DNA of 64,000 nucleotides from Pinirhizobacter sp036499745 (GTDB lineage Bacteria > Pseudomonadota > Gammaproteobacteria > Xanthomonadales > Rhodanobacteraceae), in assembly GCF_036499745.1 (NCBI RefSeq), contig NZ_DASYDG010000058.1, forward strand, positions 32,749 through 96,748, in the 5' to 3' direction. A program made the position numbers and the translations under genes. This document shows, one piece after another, positions 18,852 through 27,330 of this stretch. Position 1 is the first letter of the stretch, and the number at the start of each line of letters is the position of its first letter. Below the pieces are notes generated by a model that was not told the DNA's origin, made no database searches, and saw nothing but the letters and a program-made list of their open reading frames with translations.

Positions 18852-19537
18852 TTCGAAGGAAAGAGCGCCCGCCGTGACTCTTCATCCAAAGCCTTCTTGA
18901 ACTCATGTCCTTCACCTACCATGCGTGCCCGTGCGACGGCCGGGCGCGCGTCGATGGCGGTGAACCAGCGCTTGAGATTCGGGTAGTCAGCCAGCGGGTC
19001 GTCCTGGCGGTGCATCACGCGTGAGGCGCGGTCAAGCCAGCCCCAGGCGGAGATGTCGGCGATGGTGTAGCCGGGTCCAGCGATGAAATCACGATCGGCC
19101 AGGTGGTCGTCAAGTACCTGGTAATGGCGTTCGGCCTCGCGGCGATAGCGGTTACGGGCATAGGTATTGCCGTCGGGCGCGGCGAACTGGAAGTGCACGG
19201 CCTGGCCGGAGAAGGGCCCCAAGCCGGTGGCCAGGAACATCAGCCAGGACAACAGTTCACCGCGATCGGAGGCCGAGCCCATGAACTTGCCGGTTTTTTC
19301 ACCGAGGTAAAGCAAGATTGCCGTGGAATCGAACACCGTGATGGCCATGCCGCCAGGGCCGTCGAGATCCACGATCACCGGCACCTTGCCGTTGGGATTG
19401 ACCGCGCGGAACGTCGGCGCGTGCTGCTCTCCCTTGCTGGTGTCCACCGGATGCACCTGGTAGGGAAGTCCTGATTCTTCCAGGAACAGGGCGACCTTGG
19501 CTGGATTCGGCGTCGGGTGGAAGTAGAAGCGGATCAT
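18845..19537 (-). CDS. YfcG/Ure2-like glutathione S-transferase
   Basis: The 230-residue protein has an N-terminal thioredoxin-like domain (IRFYFHPTPNPAKVALFLEE...NPNGKVPVIVD...FDSTAILLYLGEKTGKF) and an all-helical C-terminal domain. This fits the Nu-class YfcG type, which has disulfide-bond reductase and peroxidase activity with glutathione. It is a clear paralogue of the gene at 22235, which has the same FYxxPTPNxxKVxxFLEE layout. It overlaps the end of the serine hydrolase gene by seven bases in convergent orientation and follows the GH3 gene on the same strand by 15 bases, so it is probably cotranscribed with it. Confidence 0.9.
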   Translation of the reverse strand: MIRFYFHPTPNPAKVALFLEESGLPYQVHPVDTSKGEQHAPTFRAVNPNGKVPVIVDLDGPGGMAITVFDSTAILLYLGEKTGKFMGSASDRGELLSWLMFLATGLGPFSGQAVHFQFAAPDGNTYARNRYRREAERHYQVLDDHLADRDFIAGPGYTIADISAWGWLDRASRVMHRQDDPLADYPNLKRWFTAIDARPAVARARMVGEGHEFKKALDEESRRALFPSNY

Positions 19538-19552
19538 GCGGGGTGCCTCTTG

Positions 19553-22165
19553 TTAGAGTGGCAGGCGAGCCTGTCCAGTGATGGTGAAGTCGATCGCGCG
19601 CTGGCCTGGGCCTGGCTGTGATCCGCCCACGTACAGCTTGTAGTGGCCGGGACGAACACGGCGCTTGCCGTTTGCGTCGACCAGGCTCAGCGCCCGGGGG
19701 GTGATCGACAGATGCACGATACGGCTTTTTCCCGCCGCCATGGCAACGCGCTGGAAGCCGACCAGCGCCCGGCGTGGTGCGTCATGGGCGTCGGGATAGG
19801 ACAGATAGGCCTGGACCACTTCTTCTCCCTCGCGTTGTCCAGTGTTATGCACGGTCACGCTGACTTCCAGCTGTTGTCCGGCCCGCACGCTCGTTGTCGA
19901 AAGCGTGGGCGTGTCGTAAGAAAACCGGGTGTAACTCAGGCCATCGCCAAAAGCGAACAGGGGCTCGCCGGCAAAATATCGGTACGTCCTTCCCTTCATG
20001 GCGTAGTTGGTGAACGCGGGGAGATCGCCCACGTCATGATAGAAGGTGACCGGCAGGCGCCCAGCGGGATTGGCGCTGCCTGACAGCGTGCGTGCGATTG
20101 CGGTACCGCCTTCCTCGCCGGGGTACCAGGCGACCACGATGGCATCGGCGTGCGCCTTGGCCCAGTTCAGTGCCACTGCGCTGCCGCTCATCAACACCAC
20201 CACCAGCGGTTTGCCACTGGCCGCAGCAGTTTCAAGCAGGCGTTGCTGCGGGGCGGGTAGTTCAAGATCGGTGCGATCGCCGCCGGCGAAGCCGGGGACG
20301 TCGACCTTCAGCTCCTCGCCCTCCAGGCCTGGAGACAAACCCACGAAGGCCACCACGGCGTCGACGCCGTCCATCACGCGCCTTGCCTCAGCCCGTTGCG
20401 CATCGGCCGGGGCAATCCATTGCAGGTGGATGCCCTGGTCCTGCCCGTGTTGCCACTCCACGCGCAGGCGCCGCGCGCGCGCGTCCGCGACATGCAGGGT
20501 GGTGGTCGCCGCGTCGTCATCGCCCTGGATCTGGGTAAGCAGACGGTCGTCGATATACAGGCGAACCTTGTCGTGCAACAGGCAGTCGTAGCAGCGGTCA
20601 ACCATCACGCGCAGGGTGTAGTCGCCCGGCCCGGGAGGATGCAGTTCCCCGGACCAGCGCACAGCGTAGCCGTCGGCCGGCAGTCCCTTGGCGGGCGGGG
20701 CATGATCCACGTCCAGGTCGATCCTGGCATCGCTGCGCACCATCACCGGCTTTGCCGTGAAATCGCGCGTGGCGAAGTATTCCCCGCGCAGGCCTGGCGT
20801 GCCGTTACCGGCTGTGTCGCGCAGTGCCGTGGACGGCACGACCACCGCGACACCCGGCGCAAGCGTCGACCCCTGGGCGTAGCGGACGTTGTCCTTGCCA
20901 AACTGCGCCACCAGTCCCGCCAGTGGCGTCACCGGCGCGTATGCCGTGCCGTGGTAATTGGCTTCCAGTACGTCGAGCACATCGGCATGGGGCCCGATGA
21001 CGGCGATGCGGCTGTTCGCTTTCAATGGAAGCACGCCGTGTTCGTTCTTCAGCAGAACGATGGACTGCAGCGCTGCACGTAACGCGAGTTGGCGGTCGGT
21101 TACCCTCTCGGTTGTGCCCGTTTGCCGTGGCAGCACGGGTGGATCGAACATTCCTAAACGAAAGCGTGCGGTGAAAAGTCGTATGACTGCGGTATCGATG
21201 GCGTTGACGTCCACCTTGCCCTCGGCCACGGCCTCGCCCAGCGCTGCATAGGCATCGCCGCAGTCAAGATCGGTACCCGCACGCAGGGCGCTGGCAGCGG
21301 AGCCGGCATTGTCCGGGCGGTAGTGATGGAAATGAGTCATATCGTCAATGGCATCGCAATCGGATACCACGTAGCCACGGAAGCCCCAGTCCCCGCGCAG
21401 ACGTTCTCCGAGTAGCCAGGGCAGGGCGCAGACCGGCGTGCCGCCGATGGCGTTGTATGCGCACATGATCGATCCGGCGTGTGCATCCACGATCGCCGCT
21501 CGAAACGCGGGGAGATAGGTATCTTCCAGGTCATGCGGCGAGACATTGACATTGAAGCCATGGCGGCCGGTTTCCGGCCCGCTATGGACGGCGAAATGCT
21601 TCGGGGTGGCGATCACCGTGGGGTGTAGCCGATCGCTGCCCTGCAGGCCACCGATGAAGCCGCGGGCGAGCGCCGCGGTGAGGGTGGGATCCTCACCATA
21701 GGTTTCCTGGCCTCGACCCCAGCGCGGGTCGCGGAAGATGTTGATGTTCGGCGACCAGATCGTCAGCCCGTGGTATCGCGGATGGTCATTGCCCGGACCG
21801 ATGGCTGCGTAGCGCTCCCGCGCCTGTCGTGCCACCACCCCTCCCACTTCCTGCATCAGCGAAGGGTTCCAGCTCGCGGCAAGGCCGATCGCCTGCGGGA
21901 ACACCGTAGCTGGCCCGCTGCGGGCAAGTCCGTGCAGCCCTTCGTTCCACCAGTCGTAGGCAGGCACGCCAAGGCGCGCGATGGCCGGTGCCGCGCTCTG
22001 CAACTGGGAGATTTTTTCCGGCAACGTCATGCGCGACACCAGCGCGGATGCATGCACACCGGCATTCATCGCCGGTGATGCCACGCAGGCTACCCCCCAC
22101 ACGATGAGTACCATGGCAAAAGCGAGGGCCCTGCACCGCGTACAGGGGTGGAGCGGTAGCGTCAC
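19553..22165 (-). CDS. Secreted glycoside hydrolase family 3 enzyme with PA14 domain
   Basis: GTG 22165, preceded by AGGGAG, gives 870 residues with a signal peptide in the first 32. The GH3 N-domain shows WWNEGLHG, a KHFAVHSGPE substrate-binding segment and the nucleophile motif SDCDAID (Asp near residue 269). The C-terminal alpha/beta sandwich is interrupted by a PA14-like domain (about 455-590; YTLRVMVDRCYDCLLHD..IHLQW). A fibronectin III-like module ends the chain. This layout resembles bacterial and plant beta-xylosidase/beta-glucosidase enzymes, and the exact sugar is uncertain. The longest frame extends to 22273 and would overlap the divergent transferase gene, so it is rejected. Confidence 0.88.
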   Translation of the reverse strand: MTLPLHPCTRCRALAFAMVLIVWGVACVASPAMNAGVHASALVSRMTLPEKISQLQSAAPAIARLGVPAYDWWNEGLHGLARSGPATVFPQAIGLAASWNPSLMQEVGGVVARQARERYAAIGPGNDHPRYHGLTIWSPNINIFRDPRWGRGQETYGEDPTLTAALARGFIGGLQGSDRLHPTVIATPKHFAVHSGPETGRHGFNVNVSPHDLEDTYLPAFRAAIVDAHAGSIMCAYNAIGGTPVCALPWLLGERLRGDWGFRGYVVSDCDAIDDMTHFHHYRPDNAGSAASALRAGTDLDCGDAYAALGEAVAEGKVDVNAIDTAVIRLFTARFRLGMFDPPVLPRQTGTTERVTDRQLALRAALQSIVLLKNEHGVLPLKANSRIAVIGPHADVLDVLEANYHGTAYAPVTPLAGLVAQFGKDNVRYAQGSTLAPGVAVVVPSTALRDTAGNGTPGLRGEYFATRDFTAKPVMVRSDARIDLDVDHAPPAKGLPADGYAVRWSGELHPPGPGDYTLRVMVDRCYDCLLHDKVRLYIDDRLLTQIQGDDDAATTTLHVADARARRLRVEWQHGQDQGIHLQWIAPADAQRAEARRVMDGVDAVVAFVGLSPGLEGEELKVDVPGFAGGDRTDLELPAPQQRLLETAAASGKPLVVVLMSGSAVALNWAKAHADAIVVAWYPGEEGGTAIARTLSGSANPAGRLPVTFYHDVGDLPAFTNYAMKGRTYRYFAGEPLFAFGDGLSYTRFSYDTPTLSTTSVRAGQQLEVSVTVHNTGQREGEEVVQAYLSYPDAHDAPRRALVGFQRVAMAAGKSRIVHLSITPRALSLVDANGKRRVRPGHYKLYVGGSQPGPGQRAIDFTITGQARLPL

Positions 22166-22234
22166 GGCGACTCCCTGGGACCAGCTGATCGACCTAGAAT
22201 AGCCATTCTCCACCTCGCGCAAAGGGCCTTGCCC

Positions 22235-22936
22235 ATGATCGACCTGTACTACTGGCCCACGCCCAACGGGCACAAAGTCACCATGTTCCTGGAAGAGGCG
22301 GCCGTGGATTACCGCATCACGCCGGTGGACATCAGCGCCGGTGACCAGTTCAAACCTGGTTTCCTGGCCTTCTCACCGAACAACCGCATGCCGGCGATCA
22401 TCGACGATGCACCCGCTGATGGTGGCGAGCCGGTGACGGTGTTCGAGTCCGGCGCGATCCTGGTGTACCTGGCTGGGAAAACCGGGAAGTTTCTTCCGGC
22501 GGAACTGCGTGGCCGCAAGACGGTACTTGAGTGGCTGTTCTGGCAGGTGGGGGGACTGGGGCCGATGGCCGGGCAGAACCACCATTTTGGTGGCTACGCG
22601 CCCGAACCCATTCCTTACGCGATCGATCGCTACGTCAACGAGACCAATCGTCTTTACGGCGTACTCGACCGCAGGCTGCAGGGCCGTTCATTCATCGCCG
22701 GCGATGACTACAGCATTGCCGACATGGCGTGCTACCCATGGATCGTTCCCCACGAGCGCCAAAAGCAGGATCTGAACGACTTCCCGGACCTCAAGCGCTG
22801 GTTCGAAGCCGTGGCTGCGCGCCCCGGAACGGTGCGTGCGTTTGCCAGGGCCGAGCCGTATAGCCGTCCCACCGTTACCGACGAAGGCAAGAAGATCCTG
22901 TTTGGCCAGACATCCAGGAACCTGCCGTCGGCTTAA
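22235..22936 (+). CDS. YfcG-like glutathione S-transferase (second copy)
   Basis: This 233-residue protein has the same architecture as the gene at 18845: IDLYYWPTPNGHKVTMFLEEAAVDYRI, then NNRMPAIIDD and FESGAILVYLAGKTGKFLP in the thioredoxin-like domain. A helical domain with GDDYSIADMACYPW follows. YfcG-type enzymes act as glutathione-dependent disulfide reductases in the cytoplasm. ATG 22235 follows AAAGGG, and the upstream TTG at 22229 is less likely. It is divergent from the GH3 gene with only 69 bases between starts, so the two promoters must overlap. Confidence 0.92.
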   Translation: MIDLYYWPTPNGHKVTMFLEEAAVDYRITPVDISAGDQFKPGFLAFSPNNRMPAIIDDAPADGGEPVTVFESGAILVYLAGKTGKFLPAELRGRKTVLEWLFWQVGGLGPMAGQNHHFGGYAPEPIPYAIDRYVNETNRLYGVLDRRLQGRSFIAGDDYSIADMACYPWIVPHERQKQDLNDFPDLKRWFEAVAARPGTVRAFARAEPYSRPTVTDEGKKILFGQTSRNLPSA

Positions 22937-23051
22937 GCGTGTGCCGGGGTTGGCAGCCGGAACTGCGTAGGCGATCCCCTACAACTATCGTCACGGTGTC
23001 GCCCTTATCCGGGACAGCGTAGATTCCCCGGAGCCTCTTTACCTGGACGGA

Positions 23052-23067
23052 CGGCCGCTGCCGGCCG
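23052..23067 (+). other. Short palindromic hairpin in the aqpZ leader
   Basis: CGGCCG at 23052-23057 and 23062-23067 form a 6-bp stem around CTGC, ending 23 bases before the aqpZ start. It could influence translation initiation, but no known motif is recognised. Confidence 0.35.
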
Positions 23068-23090
23068 CCGCCACTCTCGGAGGATTCATC

Positions 23091-23816
23091 ATGGGGATGT
23101 CCAAGCGCTTGGGTGCCGAATTCCTCGGCACGTTCTGGTTGACCTTCGGCGGTTGCGGCAGCGCGGTACTGGCTGCGGCGTTCCCGGAACTGGGCATCGG
23201 CTTTGCAGGCGTGGCCCTGGCCTTCGGGTTGACAGTGATGACCATGGCGTACGGCGTGGGTGCCATCTCCGGTGGCCACTTCAATCCCGCGGTGACCCTG
23301 GGCCTGTGGGCCGGCCGCCGGATTCCCGCCAGCTACATTCTTCCCTACATCGTGGCCCAGGTAGTCGGGGCGGTCGTCGCCGCCGGGGTGCTGTACCTCA
23401 TCGCCAGTGGCAAACCCGGCTTCGTCATCGGCGGCTTCGCGTCCAACGGCTACGGTGACCTCAGTCCCGGCCACTACAGCCTGCTCGCTTGCCTGTTGGT
23501 GGAAGTGGTAGCGACCTTCTTCTTCCTGCTGGTGATCATGGGATCGACCGCGCCGACGGCGCCCGGCGGTTTCGCGCCGATCGCCATTGGTTTCGCCCTG
23601 ACACTGATCCACCTGATCGCCATCCCGGTCACCAACACGTCGGTGAATCCAGCCCGTAGCACCGGACCTGCCTTGTTCGCCGGTGGCGCCTATGTCGGCC
23701 AGCTCTGGCTGTTCTGGCTGGCGCCCATTGTTGGGGGCATGTTGGGTGGGATCGTTGCCCGGCTTCTGGGTGATGCACCGGCGTCAAAGGATAAGCCTAA
23801 TCTGGCGGCGCCTTAG
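23091..23816 (+). CDS. aqpZ: Aquaporin Z
   Basis: This 241-residue inner-membrane water channel has six hydrophobic helices and both pore loops with NPA boxes: N65-P-A in GGHFNPAVTLG and N186-P-A in TSVNPARSTGP. The selectivity filter residues expected for a water-specific channel are visible: Phe near 43, His174 in TLIHLIAIP and Arg189 after the second NPA. The ATG at 23091 has CGGAGG seven bases upstream. A large hairpin follows the gene before tadA. Confidence 0.95.
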   Translation: MGMSKRLGAEFLGTFWLTFGGCGSAVLAAAFPELGIGFAGVALAFGLTVMTMAYGVGAISGGHFNPAVTLGLWAGRRIPASYILPYIVAQVVGAVVAAGVLYLIASGKPGFVIGGFASNGYGDLSPGHYSLLACLLVEVVATFFFLLVIMGSTAPTAPGGFAPIAIGFALTLIHLIAIPVTNTSVNPARSTGPALFAGGAYVGQLWLFWLAPIVGGMLGGIVARLLGDAPASKDKPNLAAP

Positions 23817-23821
23817 GGGGT

Positions 23822-23865
23822 GGTTGCTTCGTTGGAGACGCCCTGGCGCCTCCAACAAAGCAGCC
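23822..23865 (+). terminator. Long imperfect stem-loop after aqpZ
   Basis: Bases 23822-23837 pair with 23850-23865 with one C-A mismatch and one G-T pair, and an inner CGC/GCG continues the stem to a 4-base loop. The stem is almost 20 bp. Only a weak CCTTAACCCTTTA tail follows, so it is a possible terminator or mRNA-stability element rather than a textbook one. Confidence 0.5.
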
Positions 23866-23889
23866 GCCTTAACCCTTTATCATCCCCGC

Positions 23890-24342
23890 ATGCCCAACGA
23901 TGAAACCTGGATGCGCCGCGCCCTTGCGCTGGCCGAACATGCACGCGACGCCGAAGGCGAAGTCCCCGTGGGCGCCGTGCTGGTACTCAACGACGAAGCA
24001 GTAGGCGAGGGCTGGAACCGCAACATCGGCAGCCACGATCCCACCGCCCATGCCGAGATCGAGGCCCTGCGCAGCGCCGGCCGTAAACTCGCCAACTACC
24101 GGATTCCCGATTCCACGCTTTACGTCACCCTGGAGCCCTGCGCGATGTGCGCGATGGCCATCGTCCATGCCCGGGTGGCACGGGTGGTCTACGGCGCCAC
24201 CGATCCGAAGACCGGTGCAGCCGGCAGCGTGTTCGATACCCTGGTGTCTGAGCGCCACAACCATCGCGTGACCGTGGAAGGGGGCCTCATGGCGGAGGAA
24301 GCTTCCTCGATGTTGCGCGAGTTCTTTCGCTCAAGGCGATGA
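23890..24342 (+). CDS. tadA: tRNA(adenine34) deaminase TadA
   Basis: TadA deaminates A34 to inosine in the anticodon of tRNA-Arg(ACG). The 150-residue protein has the zinc-dependent cytidine-deaminase motifs H54-A-E56 and P83-C-A-M-C87. The substrate-side segments VPVGAVLVLNDE, NYRIPDSTLYVTLEP and GAAGSVFDTL are typical of TadA rather than guanine deaminase. The start at ATG 23890 gives the usual length. The longer frame from 23683 runs through aqpZ and is rejected. Confidence 0.95.
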   Translation: MPNDETWMRRALALAEHARDAEGEVPVGAVLVLNDEAVGEGWNRNIGSHDPTAHAEIEALRSAGRKLANYRIPDSTLYVTLEPCAMCAMAIVHARVARVVYGATDPKTGAAGSVFDTLVSERHNHRVTVEGGLMAEEASSMLREFFRSRR

Positions 24343-24352
24343 ATTAAAACCA

Positions 24353-25168
24353 TTAATTCATCAGGAAGGAAAGGCCCTCACCGCAAGGCGCCTGCACTTT
24401 CAGACTGAGAAGTTCGTCAGCCCGGGTACGTCCAAGGTTCAGCGCCGCCACGGGAAGTCCCCGCCGTGCCGCCTGCAGCACGATGCGATAGCCGGAATAA
24501 ACCATCAGCGATGAGCCCACCACCAGCACGGCGTCGGCGGCATCGAGCCCGGCCTGGGCATCGTTTACCCAGGCCTTGGGGATGTTCTCGCCGAAGAACA
24601 CCACATCGGGTTTGAGCATGCCGCCGCATTGGGGACAGGGCGGGATGGCGAAAGCGTCGAAGTCCAGGCCTTCCAGGTCGGCGTCGCCATCGGGCGCCCG
24701 CAGCGCGTCAAGGGAAACCCAATCGGGGTTCAGCGCTTCAAGGTCAGCCTGGAAGCCGTCGCGGCCCATCGAATGCCGGCAAGCCAGGCACCGCACGATG
24801 TCCAGACGGCCGTGCAGGTCCACCACGTCGCAGCTGCCCGCCTTCTGGTGCAGGCGGTCGACGTTCTGCGTGACCAGGCGGCTGACCTTGCCGTGTTCTT
24901 CCAGCTTCGCCAACGCCCGGTGCGTAGCATTGGGTTCGGCCATGCCGAAGTAGCGCCAGCCCACCAGGCTTCGTGCCCAGTAGCGGCGCCGCGTGGTGTC
25001 GTTACCGGTAAAGGCCTGGAAGGTCACTGGTGGTTTTCGCTTCCAGGCGCCGTCCACGTCGCGGTAGTCGGGAATACCCGAATCGGTACTGCACCCGGCG
25101 CCAGTGAGTACCAGCAGGCGCGGGTGTCGGTCGATGAAGGCTTCGAGGTGGGCGAAGGGGCGGGTCAC
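24353..25168 (-). CDS. Sir2-family NAD-dependent protein deacylase
   Basis: From GTG 25168 the protein has 271 residues. Sirtuin motifs are TGAGCSTDSGIPDYR (residues 22-36), TQNVD (100-104), catalytic His119 in VDLHGR, and zinc cysteines 127/130 and 178/181. VVFFGENIP and VVGSSLMVYSG complete the NAD site. Sirtuins remove acetyl or longer acyl groups from lysines using NAD. The 48 residues between the zinc pairs are longer than in CobB. The frame can be extended to a TTG at 25207, but this overlaps the stop of the upstream LtaS-like gene and lacks a ribosome site. It is convergent with tadA. Confidence 0.93.
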   Translation of the reverse strand: MTRPFAHLEAFIDRHPRLLVLTGAGCSTDSGIPDYRDVDGAWKRKPPVTFQAFTGNDTTRRRYWARSLVGWRYFGMAEPNATHRALAKLEEHGKVSRLVTQNVDRLHQKAGSCDVVDLHGRLDIVRCLACRHSMGRDGFQADLEALNPDWVSLDALRAPDGDADLEGLDFDAFAIPPCPQCGGMLKPDVVFFGENIPKAWVNDAQAGLDAADAVLVVGSSLMVYSGYRIVLQAARRGLPVAALNLGRTRADELLSLKVQAPCGEGLSFLMN

Positions 25169-25203
25169 GGCTGAAGCATAAATAGGCCTTGACCCGGCCG
25201 CTA

Positions 25204-27147
25204 TCAAGGCTTGTGATGCATCCGGCCATCCTTGAACATCGCAGCCGCACCCTGGTAGGCCGCGATGGCGTTCGTGACGTCGTCGGTATCCACCGCTTGC
25301 ACCGGCGTGGCTTCACCCGTACGGAAATCCGGCTTGACCTGTTCCACGCTCTGCTGGGTAGAGAGCACGGTCATCCGATCGCCGTGGATATAGCCCAGCT
25401 TCTGGTAGGTGGAGGGAAATGCCCGTTCCCGGCCCGGTTCAAGCGCCATCAGGTCGTAACCGAAGAAATGGCTGGTATAGCTGAAGTTGAGCAGGCCCAG
25501 CAGGGTGGGACCGATGTCGATCTGCGACATCAGGCGGTCTTCGTGGCGCGGTGTGATCCACTTCGGCGCGTAGATCAACAGCGGGATGTGGTAGCGGTTC
25601 ACCGGGATCGAACTCTTGCCCGCGCTGGCGGCGCAATGGTCGGCGGTGATCACGAATACCGTGTCGTCGAAATAGGGCTTTGCCCGGGCCCGCTTGATGA
25701 AGTCGGCGATGGCCCAGTCGTTGTAGCGGAGCGCACCGGTGCGCGTGCCCTGCCTGCCCTGCACCCGCCCTTCGGGAAAGGTAAAGGGCCGGTGGTTCGA
25801 CGTGGTCATGATATGCAGGAAGAACGGCTTGCCGTCGGCCTGTGCCTTGTCCATCTGCTGCAAGGCCAGGGTGTAGAGGTCTTCGTCGGCCACCCCCCAG
25901 ACATTCTCGCTATGGATGGTGATGTCCTTGCCGATCGCCGTGCGGTCTACGACGCCGTAGCCGTTGTGGGCGAAGAAGTAGTTCATGTTGTCGAAGTAGC
26001 CGTAGCCACCGTAGACGAACTTCGACTCGTAGCCGCGCTCGTTGAAGATGTCGGCCAGGGAATTGAGGTTCTCGTTGCCCTTCTGCTTGACCAGCGAATC
26101 GCCAGGGGTCGGCGGCACGCTCAATGCGAGCGCCTCCAGGCCGCGCACCGTGCGCGTGCCGTTGGCATAAAGATTGGTAAAGAACAGGCTTTGCGACGAC
26201 AGCGCGTCGAGGTTGGGGGAGACATCCCGAGTGCCGCCCAGTGACCGCAGGTATTCGCCCGAAAGGCTCTCCACGCTGATCAGCACGACATTGAGGTGCT
26301 TTTCAGGGCCTGCATGGGTGATCTTGCGGGCGATATCGTTCGGATCGTCCGAGACGAACGTGGCATCGGGTGTCTTCAGCTGCTTGCGCAGGGTGGCGGC
26401 AACCTCTGCATCGGGAAGGGTCCTGTAGAAATGCGGGTAATCCAGCCGGCTGTTGCGGAAGGCAGCCACGAATTCGTAGATGCCATTGCCCGACAGGGTG
26501 TCGACGTAGGCGTTGCCGCTGGTATTTTTTGCCGCCGACGTTACGCCAAAAGATACCGCCACGGTGACAACCAGCCACGCCAGCACCACGAGGCTCCGCG
26601 CGCTGAAACGGCTGCCGTCGTCGCGCGGGGCGAGTGTCCGGCGGGTGAGCCATATCAGCACCAATGCCACCACCGCCAGTTCCGTCATCCATCGGACCAC
26701 GGGATACGATTCGCGGATGTTGCCTATGACCTCGGTGGTATAGATGAGGTAGTCCACGGCGATGAAATTGAAGCGTGTGGCGAATTCACCCCAGAATGTC
26801 CATTCGGACAGGGCGATGAACATCAGCGTGTACAGCCACGCGAAGCTGAAGATGAGGGTGAGCCAACGTTGCACCTTCGACAGGTACACCCGCCGCGGCA
26901 CCAGCCACAGGTAAAGCAGTACCGGCCACGCCAGGTACACGAACACGATGAGGTCGTAGCCAAGGCCCAGGCCGAACACCCGGGGCCAGGATCCGGCGGT
27001 TACGTCGGCATGAGCCGCTACCAGCAGCACGATGCGGATGACCAGCTGGATCAGCACGAAACACGCGCCCAGCCAGATCAACGGGCGGAAGCGCTGCCAG
27101 AGGGTCCGGCGGTTTTCTTCAGACACCTTGGGAGGCTCCATGGGCAT
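25204..27147 (-). CDS. LTA synthase-like membrane sulfatase-fold protein (phosphoglycerol transferase type)
   Basis: The start at ATG 27147 (or 27141) gives about 647 residues. Five hydrophobic helices occupy roughly residues 15-200 and are followed by a large extracytoplasmic alkaline-phosphatase/sulfatase domain. That domain has ESLSGEY, a nucleophile-region segment ANGTRTVRGLEAL, FVITADHCA and IPLLIYAPKW. The architecture matches the LtaS/OpgB superfamily, which transfers phosphoglycerol or phosphoethanolamine to glycans. A Gram-negative host suggests decoration of periplasmic glucans or a surface polymer rather than teichoic acid. The frame open to 27699 overlaps the divergent regulator gene and is rejected as an extension. 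The sirtuin gene follows directly. Confidence 0.85.
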   Translation of the reverse strand: MPMEPPKVSEENRRTLWQRFRPLIWLGACFVLIQLVIRIVLLVAAHADVTAGSWPRVFGLGLGYDLIVFVYLAWPVLLYLWLVPRRVYLSKVQRWLTLIFSFAWLYTLMFIALSEWTFWGEFATRFNFIAVDYLIYTTEVIGNIRESYPVVRWMTELAVVALVLIWLTRRTLAPRDDGSRFSARSLVVLAWLVVTVAVSFGVTSAAKNTSGNAYVDTLSGNGIYEFVAAFRNSRLDYPHFYRTLPDAEVAATLRKQLKTPDATFVSDDPNDIARKITHAGPEKHLNVVLISVESLSGEYLRSLGGTRDVSPNLDALSSQSLFFTNLYANGTRTVRGLEALALSVPPTPGDSLVKQKGNENLNSLADIFNERGYESKFVYGGYGYFDNMNYFFAHNGYGVVDRTAIGKDITIHSENVWGVADEDLYTLALQQMDKAQADGKPFFLHIMTTSNHRPFTFPEGRVQGRQGTRTGALRYNDWAIADFIKRARAKPYFDDTVFVITADHCAASAGKSSIPVNRYHIPLLIYAPKWITPRHEDRLMSQIDIGPTLLGLLNFSYTSHFFGYDLMALEPGRERAFPSTYQKLGYIHGDRMTVLSTQQSVEQVKPDFRTGEATPVQAVDTDDVTNAIAAYQGAAAMFKDGRMHHKP

Positions 27148-27330
27148 CGGCCCGGATAAACTGTGGAATTCTAGAAAGCGGCGCTTTGTTTTTCCTTTCG
27201 AAAACAACCACTGCCCGATACCCGGCTGGGCGTTTTGAGATTGCTTCGCTGGAAGGACCCGGCAATCAGGGTGCAGAATCCCCGTCGCCGACCTGACGCG
27301 GCCCACCTGGAATACCCGATCGGGGGAAAA

